This document shows, in pieces, positions 17,389 through 25,532 of a stretch of DNA of 64,000 nucleotides. This DNA comes from Phycisphaerales bacterium. Lineage in GTDB: Bacteria; Planctomycetota; Phycisphaerae; Phycisphaerales; UBA1924. Each line of letters begins with the position of its first letter. The first letter of the stretch is position 1. Below the pieces are notes generated by a model that saw nothing but the letters and a program-made list of their open reading frames with translations, did not search any database and had not been told where the DNA came from. The stretch is from positions 62,001-126,000 of the forward strand of contig JAJDDI010000068.1 in NCBI GenBank assembly GCA_029260375.1, written 5' to 3'. The position numbers and the translations under genes are program-made.

Positions 17389-18540
17389 TCACGCCGCCCG
17401 GAAACACTCGGTGATCTCACGGCGTGACGCCTGCCACGCTGGCACGAGCCCCGCGAGAACACCGATGGCGCCGCACATCACGACGCCGGTCACGAGCAGA
17501 CCGGTGTCGGCCGTGATCGGGATCGTCGTGCCCTCCACCGAGAGGGCAAAGTTGCCGCCGCCGGCCAGGAGCAGGGCCGCCGCCGCACCGATCCCGCCCC
17601 CAACCAGCGCGAGGATCACCCCCTCGACGATGATGAGCCACGCCACGAGGCGCCCCGAGAAGCCGAGCGTCTGGAGGACCGCGTGCTCCCCGATGCGGCT
17701 CTGCACCCCCAGCACGATCGAGTTGGCGACCAGCGCGAGCACTGCGGCCAAACACCCGAGCCCCAGCCAGCGCGCAAAGGTGACCAACTCGATCACGTCG
17801 CCGGCCACGCGCCCCACGAACGCCTTCTCGGTGAATGTGGACGTCGGGGCCTGAGCGGTGCTGAACAGCTCGTCGATCTGCGCGGCGACCGATTCGAGGA
17901 GCGCAGGATCCTCAACCTTGACGTTGAACTGCGTGACTACGCCGAGCCTGTCGCGCCCCGCGAGCTGTACGAACTCAAGGGCGGTGTACGCGACGTTCTG
18001 GTCCTGCGCGTCCGCCGAGCGGATCACGCCGGCCACGTACGCCGTGATCCCGGCCGCGTCGAAGCGCATGCCCGGCGTCAGCCCGCGCCGATTCGCGAGC
18101 GTCTCGCCGAGCAGGGCGGCGTCCGTTCGAGAACGCCACGCGTCGAGCGAACCGCTGATGAGCTCGAGCTTGTCGCCCTTGTCCGCGAGGAACTCGGCCT
18201 TGGGTACGCCGCGGAACGTCACGACGTCCAGGCTCGTGCGGCAGTTGGACACGACCACCTTGATCGGGATCGCCGAGGCGACCCCATCGATCCGCTGGAT
18301 CCGCGACTGGTAGTCCTGAGGCAGCTCGCTGGTGGCCGGGCAGAACCGGTCCTCGCGGTAGACGACCAGCGTCGTGTCGCTGGCGCTGGCCTGGGTCGCC
18401 TCTCGAACCCCCTGATTCATCGCCTGAACCGCGGTGAACAGGAACATCGCGATCATAATCCCCGCGATGGTTAGCCCGGACCGCACGCGGTGGCGCGTGA
18501 CCTGCTTCAGGACATAAGGCAGGACTCGGATCAGCTTCAT
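17389..18540 (-). CDS. FtsX/MacB-type ABC transporter permease (first)
   Basis: A 383-residue permease whose start overlaps the ATPase stop by 4 bases (ATGA). It begins with LPYVLKQVTRHRVRSGLTIA and one transmembrane helix, followed by a periplasmic domain with two cysteines and three C-terminal helices carrying IGEHAVLQTLGFSGRLVAWL, the coupling region of FtsX-like permeases. It differs clearly from the second permease, so the exporter is probably a heterodimer in the membrane. Confidence 0.88.
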   Translation of the reverse strand: MKLIRVLPYVLKQVTRHRVRSGLTIAGIMIAMFLFTAVQAMNQGVREATQASASDTTLVVYREDRFCPATSELPQDYQSRIQRIDGVASAIPIKVVVSNCRTSLDVVTFRGVPKAEFLADKGDKLELISGSLDAWRSRTDAALLGETLANRRGLTPGMRFDAAGITAYVAGVIRSADAQDQNVAYTALEFVQLAGRDRLGVVTQFNVKVEDPALLESVAAQIDELFSTAQAPTSTFTEKAFVGRVAGDVIELVTFARWLGLGCLAAVLALVANSIVLGVQSRIGEHAVLQTLGFSGRLVAWLIIVEGVILALVGGGIGAAAALLLAGGGNFALSVEGTTIPITADTGLLVTGVVMCGAIGVLAGLVPAWQASRREITECFRAA

Positions 18541-19241
18541 ACTCCGACCTCCGCGGGCTGTGCGAGACCGCTCTCGACCAGGCGCCCCTTGTCCAGGTGA
18601 AGTGTCCGCGTGGCCCAGTCGGTGGTCTTCGGGTCGTGCGTGACCATGATGATGGTCTTGTTGAGTTCCTGGTTGAGCTCCTGGAGCAGCGTCATCACGC
18701 CCTGGGCCGAGGGCTTGTCCAGATCGCCGGTCGGCTCGTCAGCGACGAGGATCGCCGGGTCCGTCACGATCGCCCGGGCGATCGCGACCCGCTGCTCTTG
18801 CCCACCCGAGAGCTGTCTCGGATAGTGGTCGTGCCGGTCCGCGATGCCGACACGCTCCAGGACCTCAAGCACACGCGTGCCCCGCTTGCGCCGGGTCATC
18901 GGATGGAGCAGAAGCGGGAGTTCGACGTTCTCGTACGCTGTGAGCACCGGCACGAGGTTGTAGAGCTGAAAGACGTACCCGACGTGTTCGGAACGCCACG
19001 CGGCCAGCTTGTTGCGGCTTAGCGTTGCGAGGTCCGTGCCCTCGATGACCAGCGAGCCGGCGGTGGGGGAGTCGATCCCCGCGATCAGGTTCAGCAGCGT
19101 CGTCTTCCCGCTCCCGCTCGGCCCCATCAGCGCCAGGAAGTCGCCCCGCGGCACGTCAAGATCCAGACCATCCAACGGGCGGATGATGTTGTCCCCCTTG
19201 CGGTACTCCCGCGTGAGCTCGCGGCACTGGATCAGGGTCAT
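18537..19241 (-). CDS. ABC transporter ATP-binding protein (LolD/MacB type)
   Basis: A 234-residue ATPase with Walker A GPSGSGKT (residues 40-47), signature [15 protein letters not shown], Walker [13 protein letters not shown] and the switch His in [26 protein letters not shown] is typical of the MacB/LolD/FtsE subgroup that pairs with FtsX-like permeases. The start overlaps the adaptor gene stop (ATGA) and its stop overlaps the permease start (ATGA), so stoichiometric synthesis is likely. Confidence 0.93.
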   Translation of the reverse strand: MTLIQCRELTREYRKGDNIIRPLDGLDLDVPRGDFLALMGPSGSGKTTLLNLIAGIDSPTAGSLVIEGTDLATLSRNKLAAWRSEHVGYVFQLYNLVPVLTAYENVELPLLLHPMTRRKRGTRVLEVLERVGIADRHDHYPRQLSGGQEQRVAIARAIVTDPAILVADEPTGDLDKPSAQGVMTLLQELNQELNKTIIMVTHDPKTTDWATRTLHLDKGRLVESGLAQPAEVGV

Positions 19242-20809
19242 GAGCCACCTCCCTGGGCCAGCGCCGCGACGCGTACCCGATCGCCCGATGCGAGCCCGTC
19301 GCTGGCGGCCACGAGCAAGTCGCCCGGGTTGATCGCCCCTCGCACGCGCGCCCACCCGCCGGACTGGCTCAGAACCTCCACCGGGACGGGGCGGACGACG
19401 CCGCGGTCTCCCCGGCGTTCACGCACGGCCCAAACGCGATGCGATCCGCCCTCGGCGCTCAGCGCCATGCTGGGAACAAGCGTCCGTGCGGCGTTCCCCA
19501 CGCTGGGGGGACCCGTCGTTCCAGCGGGCGTTCTGCCCGACAGGAACTTGACCCTCGTGAGCATCTCCGGTCGCAGGATCGGAGAGGGATCCAGCACGCG
19601 CACCTTGACTTCCAACGTGTTCTTCTGCAGGTCCGCCTCGTGTGTCACTCGGAGGACCTCGCCCAGGAACGTGCGATCCGGGAGCACCTCGACCACCACC
19701 TCGCAACGCTGACCGACGACCACGTGCGACGCGTCGGCGAGCGGCACGTCCACCCGCACCTGGAGCCTGGAAGGGTCGTAGAGCCGGGCAATCTGCGCTG
19801 ACGACGGGTCGTCCATCATCCGCACGACCTTGTCCCCGGGCGACTTGTATCGTCGCTGCACGTACCCGTCGATCGGGGCGCGGATCACCATCCGTTCAAG
19901 CTCGAGAGCCGCCTCGTCTCGGGCGACGATTGCTCGCTGGATTGCGGCCTGGGACCGCTGGACGCCCGCCAGTGTCGTGTCCAGACGCCGGCGATCATTG
20001 ACACGGAGTTCCAGGTTCCGCTCTGCGCCGTGAAGCTCCGCTTGGTACCGATCCACGCGCGCCGCCAGCAACGGATCCCTGGCCTCGGTTGACTTCACGA
20101 CCGCTCGCTGCGACTCGACCCATTGGCGGGCGACGATCAGTTCGATATCGGTCGCCACCCCTTGCGCCTCAGACGCAACAACGCGAGCCAGCTCCTCCTC
20201 CAGACGCACCAGAGCCGCTCGCTCCGCGTCGATGAGCGACGGCAGGCGTGCCAACTCCGCCCGGCTCTCCGCGACCGCCGCCCGAGCGACCCCGACCGCG
20301 CGTTCCAGCTCGACGGGCTGTTCCCAGTCCGTCTGGGCCGCCCGGAGCTCAGCCTCACGCAGTGCCAGTTCAGCCCGGGCGCCCGCGAGCGCGGCTTCCG
20401 CTCCGGCGAGACGCAGCTCGGCGTCTTCCGAGACGAGACGTGCCACGACGTCGCCGCGGACGACCCGATCTCCCTCGAGCACGTCGATGGACTCGACCAC
20501 GCCGTCGGCCAGTGCGGCGCACGTGACGGAGAACGGCTCCGCCTCCAGCCACCCCGCGGCCTGCACGGTCTTCCCCCCGCCGGGCGGTTGGCCCTCGGAC
20601 GCTGACCGATCGACCGGTTGATCAACGCTCCGGTCGAAGACCGCCTGCGTGACCATCACGTTCCGAGCGGGGCGGATCGCTGGCCAGGCGCTCCACGCGA
20701 CTAGGGTGGCGGTGAGCGCGCCGACAACCACCGGAACAACCAATGCGGCCCGCGATCGGCACGGCGCTTCCGCGACGCGTCCCGCGTCGCTCCCAGTCCT
20801 CGATGACAT
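19238..20809 (-). CDS. HlyD/MacA-type periplasmic adaptor
   Basis: A 523-residue membrane-fusion protein. A single N-terminal transmembrane helix (ALVVPVVVGALTATLVAW) is followed by a biotinyl-lipoyl-like half (VESIDVLEGDRVVRGDVVARL), a long Ala/Glu/Arg-rich coiled-coil hairpin of about 190 residues, the second lipoyl half (RMVIRAPIDGYVQRRY) and beta-barrel and membrane-proximal domains. The ATG at 20809 has GGAG upstream. It is the adaptor of the ABC exporter encoded just downstream. No outer-membrane TolC-type gene is adjacent. Confidence 0.88.
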   Translation of the reverse strand: MSSRTGSDAGRVAEAPCRSRAALVVPVVVGALTATLVAWSAWPAIRPARNVMVTQAVFDRSVDQPVDRSASEGQPPGGGKTVQAAGWLEAEPFSVTCAALADGVVESIDVLEGDRVVRGDVVARLVSEDAELRLAGAEAALAGARAELALREAELRAAQTDWEQPVELERAVGVARAAVAESRAELARLPSLIDAERAALVRLEEELARVVASEAQGVATDIELIVARQWVESQRAVVKSTEARDPLLAARVDRYQAELHGAERNLELRVNDRRRLDTTLAGVQRSQAAIQRAIVARDEAALELERMVIRAPIDGYVQRRYKSPGDKVVRMMDDPSSAQIARLYDPSRLQVRVDVPLADASHVVVGQRCEVVVEVLPDRTFLGEVLRVTHEADLQKNTLEVKVRVLDPSPILRPEMLTRVKFLSGRTPAGTTGPPSVGNAARTLVPSMALSAEGGSHRVWAVRERRGDRGVVRPVPVEVLSQSGGWARVRGAINPGDLLVAASDGLASGDRVRVAALAQGGGS

Positions 20810-20836
20810 CTGCAATCTCCAGAGCTTTTGTTGCGA

Positions 20837-20855
20837 GCGCGCACGCGGTGCGCGC
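20837..20855. terminator. Short GC-rich hairpin between the Cys-rich gene and the adaptor gene
   Basis: GCGCGCAC and GTGCGCGC are 8-bp arms around a 3-base loop in the gap inside the operon. There is no T-run in the leftward direction, so it may attenuate or stabilise the transcript and not end it fully. Confidence 0.3.
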
Positions 20856-20865
20856 GCCTTGGGTG

Positions 20866-21252
20866 TCAGACCAAGGCGGATGCTCTGGGGGGACGCTTCA
20901 AGCGTGACGAGGGCGCCCGCGCGTCGCTCTCAATGACCGCCTCGCCCCAGCTCAGCGCGTCACACGCGGGGATGCCTTCGTTGGATCGGTACGCGATACC
21001 GACCACCGAAACGCCGGTGCAGCATGGCTGGGGGCACGTGTCGCACCCGTCACGATCGGACGGGTCGTGTGGAACGGACTCGTCAGGCGCTTCCGGGGCG
21101 GGGCAGCAACCATCGCCGCTCGGGGTTCCCGTCTCGACCTCCACGGGGGTTGAAGGCCCTTCGGGGCAGCAGTCACACCGCCCCATGCCGTACGTGAACA
21201 CCGGCTGGAAGGCGAGTAACCAGGCGAACAGGATGATCACACTTGCTTGCAT
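20866..21252 (-). CDS. Small cysteine-rich exported protein heading the exporter operon
   Basis: A 128-residue protein. An N-terminal hydrophobic helix (ASVIILFAWLLAFQPVFTYG) serves as signal or anchor, followed by a segment with eleven cysteines within about 70 residues: CDCCPEG, GDGCCPAPE, DRDGCDTCPQPCCTG, and one further downstream. The spacing suggests metal coordination or disulfide knots. The start may instead be an in-frame ATG at 21267. It lies about 55 bases upstream of the adaptor gene and is probably co-transcribed. I do not recognise the family; a metal-related or redox-related role for the exporter is only a guess. Confidence 0.6.
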   Translation of the reverse strand: MQASVIILFAWLLAFQPVFTYGMGRCDCCPEGPSTPVEVETGTPSGDGCCPAPEAPDESVPHDPSDRDGCDTCPQPCCTGVSVVGIAYRSNEGIPACDALSWGEAVIESDARAPSSRLKRPPRASALV

Positions 21253-21267
21253 CGCTTCCCTGATCAT

Positions 21268-21595
21268 ATCGGTCAGGCGCCCGGGGGTATAGAGGCGCGC
21301 CCAGAACACCCGCAACGGTGTGATCGGGGCGGATCTTGCGTCCGAAAACACCGCTGGCGAACGGGCCTCGCACCCGTGGCCCGGATCTCGCCAGCGGCGG
21401 GCGCGGATTTTCTGCTGTGTGGGGAGCAAACCACGCGCGCGATCAGGCCCTGGAGATTTCCGGAGCGAGTTCCCAGAGGAACCCCGCGAACCGCGTCCCA
21501 TCGGTCGCGGACGATTCCGGGTTCAACGACGTTATCGATCACCCCCGAGCCTCCGGACACGCCGAGGGCCGCCGCGGTTCGCGTACGCTCTCCGC
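21268..21595. other. Divergent promoter region, no gene seen
   Basis: This 328-base stretch separates the leftward exporter operon from mgtE. It should hold both promoters, but I see no convincing -35/-10 pair and no riboswitch fold that I can support. Open frames crossing it have unlikely Arg/Pro/Ser-rich compositions. Confidence 0.5.
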
Positions 21596-22975
21596 ATGGA
21601 ACAGCAGTCCAGCGAGCACCCAGACGCCACGTTCGATCCACGGGAGCTGCGAGAGCAGCTGCGGTCAGGAGATCAAGAGGCGGTTCTCGCCGTCTTGGAT
21701 CGGATCGAGACCGCGGACCAGGTTCTGGCGTTCTCCCGACTGCCCGAAGAGGCGCGCCGTGATCTGCTCCTGCTCCTGGGGCCCGAGCGGGCGGCGGAGT
21801 TGATCCAGGCTCTCCCGGAGTCGCTCGCGGCGGAGTCGATCGAGGAGCTGGACGCCGCCGACGCCGCTCGCATTCTGGAGATGATGCCCAGCAACGAGCA
21901 GGCGGACGTCATCGGCGAGCTCGATGACGCCGACGCGGGCGCCATCATGGGGCACCTGAGCGATGCCGACGCGGAGGATGTGCGACGCCTCTCGGCGTAC
22001 CCGGACGACGTGGCGGGCGGACTCATGGTCACCGAGTACCTGGCGTACGACGTCGATTCACGGGTCTCGCAGGTCATCGAGGATCTCGGCGATAACGCGG
22101 ACGAGTACGCGCACTACGACATTCAGTACGCGTACGTCACCGACGAGCGTGGCGGGCTGGTCGGAGTTCTCCGGATGCGGGACCTGCTGCTGGCGTCGAG
22201 GCAAAGACCACTGCGCGACATCATGATCCCCAGCCCCGTGTCCGTGCGGGACCACGACCCGCTCGAGCGGCTCGTCCGGTTCTTCGACGAGAACCGTTTC
22301 TTCGGCGTGCCGGTTCTGGACGAGTCCGGCGCCCTGTGCGGCGTGGTGCACCGCGTCGCGGTCGAGACGGCGGTCGCCGAGCAGGGTGATCGCATGTACC
22401 TCAGCGCCCAGGGCATCGTCGGGGGTGAGGAGTTGCGGTCGATGCCGCTGCTCCTTCGGGCCCGCCGCCGGCTCTCCTGGCTGAGCGTCAACATCGTCCT
22501 CAACATGATCGCGGCGAGCGTGATCGCCATGCACCAGGACACGCTCGAAGCGGTCATCGCCCTGGCGGTGTTCCTTCCCATTATCTCGGACATGAGCGGG
22601 TGCTCGGGGAATCAGGCGGTCGCGGTCAGCATGCGCGAGCTGACACTGGGCGTGGTTCGCCCGTCGGAGATCGGGCGGACAGTCCTCGCGGAGGTCTCGG
22701 TGGGGCTGATCAACGGGCTCGTGCTCGGCGCCCTGCTCGGTGTGGTCGCCCTCGTTTGGATGGGCAACCCTTACCTCGGCCTGGTCGTGGGGGGGGCGTT
22801 GATGCTCAACACGATCATCGCGGTGGTCATCGGGGGCGCGGTGCCGCTCCTGCTCAAGCGGGCGAAGGTCGATCCGGCGATCGCCGCGGGACCGATCCTC
22901 ACGACCGTTACCGACATGTGTGGGTTCTTCATTGTCCTGACATTCGCGTCGGCGATGCTCACGAAACTCGCGTGA
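21596..22975 (+). CDS. mgtE: MgtE-type magnesium transporter
   Basis: A 459-residue protein with the full MgtE plan: an acidic alpha-superhelical N domain (PESLAAESIEELDAADAARI, MPSNEQADVIGELDDADAGA), a pair of CBS domains (about residues 140-265, including HYDIQYAYVTDERGGLVGVL and FFGVPVLDESGALCGVV), and five C-terminal transmembrane helices with FLPIISDMSGCSGNQAVAV and PILTTVTDMCGFF, the conserved pore motifs. The ATG at 21596 matches the family N-terminus; the long open frame upstream is not coding in style. The N and CBS domains bind Mg2+ and close the channel when Mg2+ is plentiful. Confidence 0.95.
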   Translation: MEQQSSEHPDATFDPRELREQLRSGDQEAVLAVLDRIETADQVLAFSRLPEEARRDLLLLLGPERAAELIQALPESLAAESIEELDAADAARILEMMPSNEQADVIGELDDADAGAIMGHLSDADAEDVRRLSAYPDDVAGGLMVTEYLAYDVDSRVSQVIEDLGDNADEYAHYDIQYAYVTDERGGLVGVLRMRDLLLASRQRPLRDIMIPSPVSVRDHDPLERLVRFFDENRFFGVPVLDESGALCGVVHRVAVETAVAEQGDRMYLSAQGIVGGEELRSMPLLLRARRRLSWLSVNIVLNMIAASVIAMHQDTLEAVIALAVFLPIISDMSGCSGNQAVAVSMRELTLGVVRPSEIGRTVLAEVSVGLINGLVLGALLGVVALVWMGNPYLGLVVGGALMLNTIIAVVIGGAVPLLLKRAKVDPAIAAGPILTTVTDMCGFFIVLTFASAMLTKLA

Positions 22976-22989
22976 GGACCGGGCGGCAC

Positions 22990-23979
22990 TCAGGGCGCGG
23001 GCGCCAGCAGATCCACGCTGAACGTGCGTTCCTGGAAGTCATCGAGCCCGAACCGCTCCGACCTCCCGGGCCAGTGCAGGGTCATCGTACGGGCGCCCGG
23101 GCGGTACTCGGCGACGTACAGCGTTCCCGCGGCGTGCGCGTAGTCCCTTCGCCAGAGTGGCGGCGTCAGGTACGCCTCCAACGCATCGCTCGCCGTTGAC
23201 GGCCCGGCCAGGAGCGTCTCGAGCCGCGTCAGTCGCTCGACGCTCTGCGTGTGCTGGCAGTACGCGGGCCAGTCCACGCTGCCCTGATGATTCGTGGAGG
23301 CCCGGCGCGTCACGAAGCGTGGGGGGGCGTCGGGTCCGAGGTACGCTGTGACGAAGGCCCCGCTCGCGTCGACGACCACGAAGGTGTAGGGCATGTACAT
23401 GGGCACGCGGGTCAAGGCTTCCTGAGCCTCATCCACGCTGGCGCAGGTCTCGAGCACGTAGCGCGTCACGAGCGGCGCCGCGAACCCCGGGCCGACGGCG
23501 TCCCTCCCCCCGAACGCGAGCGCGATGGCCAGGCCATGCTCGTTGATCCCGTCCAACGCCCCCCACAGGCAGTCGGTCATCGCGAGGACACCGCGATCGA
23601 GCCAGTGGCTGTGAAGCACGAGATCATCGAGCAGCGCCGGGTGATGGTCGTAGCTTCGGAGCAGCACGGGCCCGTCATCGTCGAGGACGATCTGCGAACA
23701 CCCTCGGACGACACGCGGCGGGTTGTATAGAGAAAGGAAGGTCGCGACCGCGTCGCCCCCGCCGAACCGCTCCAGGAGCCGATCGAACACCGGCGCCAGC
23801 TCGGGCATGTGGGCGCGAAGCCGCTGGGCCGGGGAGACGCCCGCGAGTGGCTCGGCTCGGCGCATCCACCGCTGGTACGCGGGCCAGTACTCGGCGAAGA
23901 CCCCCGCGAGGGAAGAACCGATAGGGTCGTCACTGAGCGCACGAAAGCTGATGACCGTCGGAACCGCGCGCCCGGTCAT
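22990..23979 (-). CDS. C45-type Ntn hydrolase / acyltransferase (penicillin acyltransferase-like)
   Basis: A 329-residue protein resembling the peptidase C45 / isopenicillin N acyltransferase family. The segment RVVRGCSQIVL carries the expected N-terminal nucleophile Cys94, which in this family is exposed by self-cleavage after Gly. Downstream landmarks are LAMTDCLWGALDGINEHGLA (the DGxNExGL signature) and ASTNHQG. Family members hydrolyse or transfer acyl groups on amides. It overlaps the ATP-grasp gene by 4 bases (ATGA) and is the last gene of the six-gene operon. In this setting it could cleave an amide formed by the ATP-grasp enzyme, which would parallel the gamma-glutamyl protection cycle of putrescine breakdown. 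That role is inference. Confidence 0.75.
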   Translation of the reverse strand: MTGRAVPTVISFRALSDDPIGSSLAGVFAEYWPAYQRWMRRAEPLAGVSPAQRLRAHMPELAPVFDRLLERFGGGDAVATFLSLYNPPRVVRGCSQIVLDDDGPVLLRSYDHHPALLDDLVLHSHWLDRGVLAMTDCLWGALDGINEHGLAIALAFGGRDAVGPGFAAPLVTRYVLETCASVDEAQEALTRVPMYMPYTFVVVDASGAFVTAYLGPDAPPRFVTRRASTNHQGSVDWPAYCQHTQSVERLTRLETLLAGPSTASDALEAYLTPPLWRRDYAHAAGTLYVAEYRPGARTMTLHWPGRSERFGLDDFQERTFSVDLLAPAP

Positions 23980-25529
23980 AGCAGCTTGAACCCCCCGGGA
24001 TCCACGCCGGCGTTCTGACTCTGCTCCGGGGCCACGGGGTTCCCGGCAAAGTGAGATTGGATGCCGCTTGTCCAGGCCCTGGCACGCTCGGTGAGCTCGA
24101 ACTCGTCGGTCATGAAACGTCCGGGGCTGACGAGGATGCCCAGGTCCGCGCCGTTGTACAGGTAATCACCCTCTCCCGAGATGCGCAGGAAGAAGGCGCG
24201 GTGCTCGTGCTGGACCGTTCGGCGGTGGGTCTGCATGCGGACGTGGCGGATCGTCCCGGAGGCGTCGATCTCCCAGAGCCCCGAGGGCGGCGCCGCGGTG
24301 ATGTGGCGCACATCGTCGCCTGTGTATTTCATAACCATCTGTGACCAGCTGTCGATGTACTCCGGGTCGGCCCAACGCCGGTTGAGATCCTCGACGTCGA
24401 TCTCGGCGTCCACGCCCATCCATTCGAGGAGGTGGAACAGGAACAGCGGCGCATCGGCGTGGGCGAACGACGCGAGATTCGTCATCGAGCTGGCGCCCGT
24501 GATCCGCGGGTTGCACTCACCCAGGTACACCTTGCCCGCGTCGAGATCGGTCAGGAAATCGAGCTCGAAGTATCCCCGGTACCCCAGCTTGCCGAGCTCG
24601 TCCCCGAAGGCCATCGCCGCGTCACGTGCCTTCCTGCGGGTCTTCTTGTTGAACGCCTCCGCGAGGACCTCGTTGCCGCACCAGCCCCCCCGGTAGGGCG
24701 TCAGTTCCTTGAACCCGACCAGCTCGGTCATCAGGGGACCGACGATCGTGCCCCGCGATGTCACGCATGCTTCGAGCGCCGCGCCGCGGCAGCGGATGCG
24801 TTTCATCACCTTGACCTCAGGCGCCTCGGTGATGTCCGTGGCGTGCTTCTCGAAGTCGGACTCATCGGAGACGAAGAACGTGGTGTGCCCGGAGTCGCCG
24901 TACGCGGTCTGAATGACCAGGTCGTTCCCCAGCTCTTTGGTTTTCTCGCGGAGTGTCTTGTACGAATCGATCCTGGCAAGAACGTTGGGAACGGACTTGA
25001 CGCCCGCGCGGTCGGCGATACGCGTTGTCTCGACCTTGTCGTCGATCCTGTTGCGAAGCTCGGCACTGGGAAAGCACACCTCGAGCCCCAGCACTTTGCA
25101 GAGGCGTTCGGTCTCCTCGTCGAACATCAGGAACACGGCCTTGCCGCCGTCGCCCCGCTGCTTGATGAAGTCGATCACCGCCGGGTGCGAGAGCAGGTAG
25201 TTGTTGATGTCCTCGATCGAGGTCCAGGGCTCGTGCTCGATCTCCGGCGGGACAAACACGTTGGGGTGCTGCCCATCGAAGCAATCGATCGCGTTGATAT
25301 AGGTGAAGCCCCGGACCCACTCGTCCATGCCAAGAAGATTGAACGGCGTCGCGCTCACGAAGTAGACGGGCTCGGTGTTCCGGAAGAAAAACCGGCGAAG
25401 ATCCGAGATGCCCCGCAGGCGGTGCGCGGACTGGTCCGCCGCCTGATCACTGCTGAGGGTGCGCGCGCCGGCCGCGAGCGACTTGCGTTTCTTCGTGGGA
25501 GATCTGGTCGGTGGTCGTCCTGAGCCCAT
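23976..25529 (-). CDS. ATP-grasp ligase (biotin-carboxylase-like)
   Basis: A 517-residue ATP-grasp protein. A Lys/Arg/Ser-rich N-terminal tail of about 35 residues precedes a Rossmann-like pre-ATP-grasp region. The ATP-grasp core shows DKVETTRIADRAGV, NDLVIQTAYGDSGHTTFFV, the metal-binding GYFELDFL and YLGECNPRITGAS. The pattern is closest to carbamoyl-phosphate synthetase / biotin carboxylase-like ligases, but no biotin carrier domain or carboxyltransferase is nearby. Such stand-alone enzymes usually join a carboxylate to an amine. It begins 3 bases after the decarboxylase stop. Substrates are unknown; a polyamine or GABA-type amine from the same operon is plausible. Confidence 0.8.
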   Translation of the reverse strand: MGSGRPPTRSPTKKRKSLAAGARTLSSDQAADQSAHRLRGISDLRRFFFRNTEPVYFVSATPFNLLGMDEWVRGFTYINAIDCFDGQHPNVFVPPEIEHEPWTSIEDINNYLLSHPAVIDFIKQRGDGGKAVFLMFDEETERLCKVLGLEVCFPSAELRNRIDDKVETTRIADRAGVKSVPNVLARIDSYKTLREKTKELGNDLVIQTAYGDSGHTTFFVSDESDFEKHATDITEAPEVKVMKRIRCRGAALEACVTSRGTIVGPLMTELVGFKELTPYRGGWCGNEVLAEAFNKKTRRKARDAAMAFGDELGKLGYRGYFELDFLTDLDAGKVYLGECNPRITGASSMTNLASFAHADAPLFLFHLLEWMGVDAEIDVEDLNRRWADPEYIDSWSQMVMKYTGDDVRHITAAPPSGLWEIDASGTIRHVRMQTHRRTVQHEHRAFFLRISGEGDYLYNGADLGILVSPGRFMTDEFELTERARAWTSGIQSHFAGNPVAPEQSQNAGVDPGGFKLL

Positions 25530-25532
25530 CGG

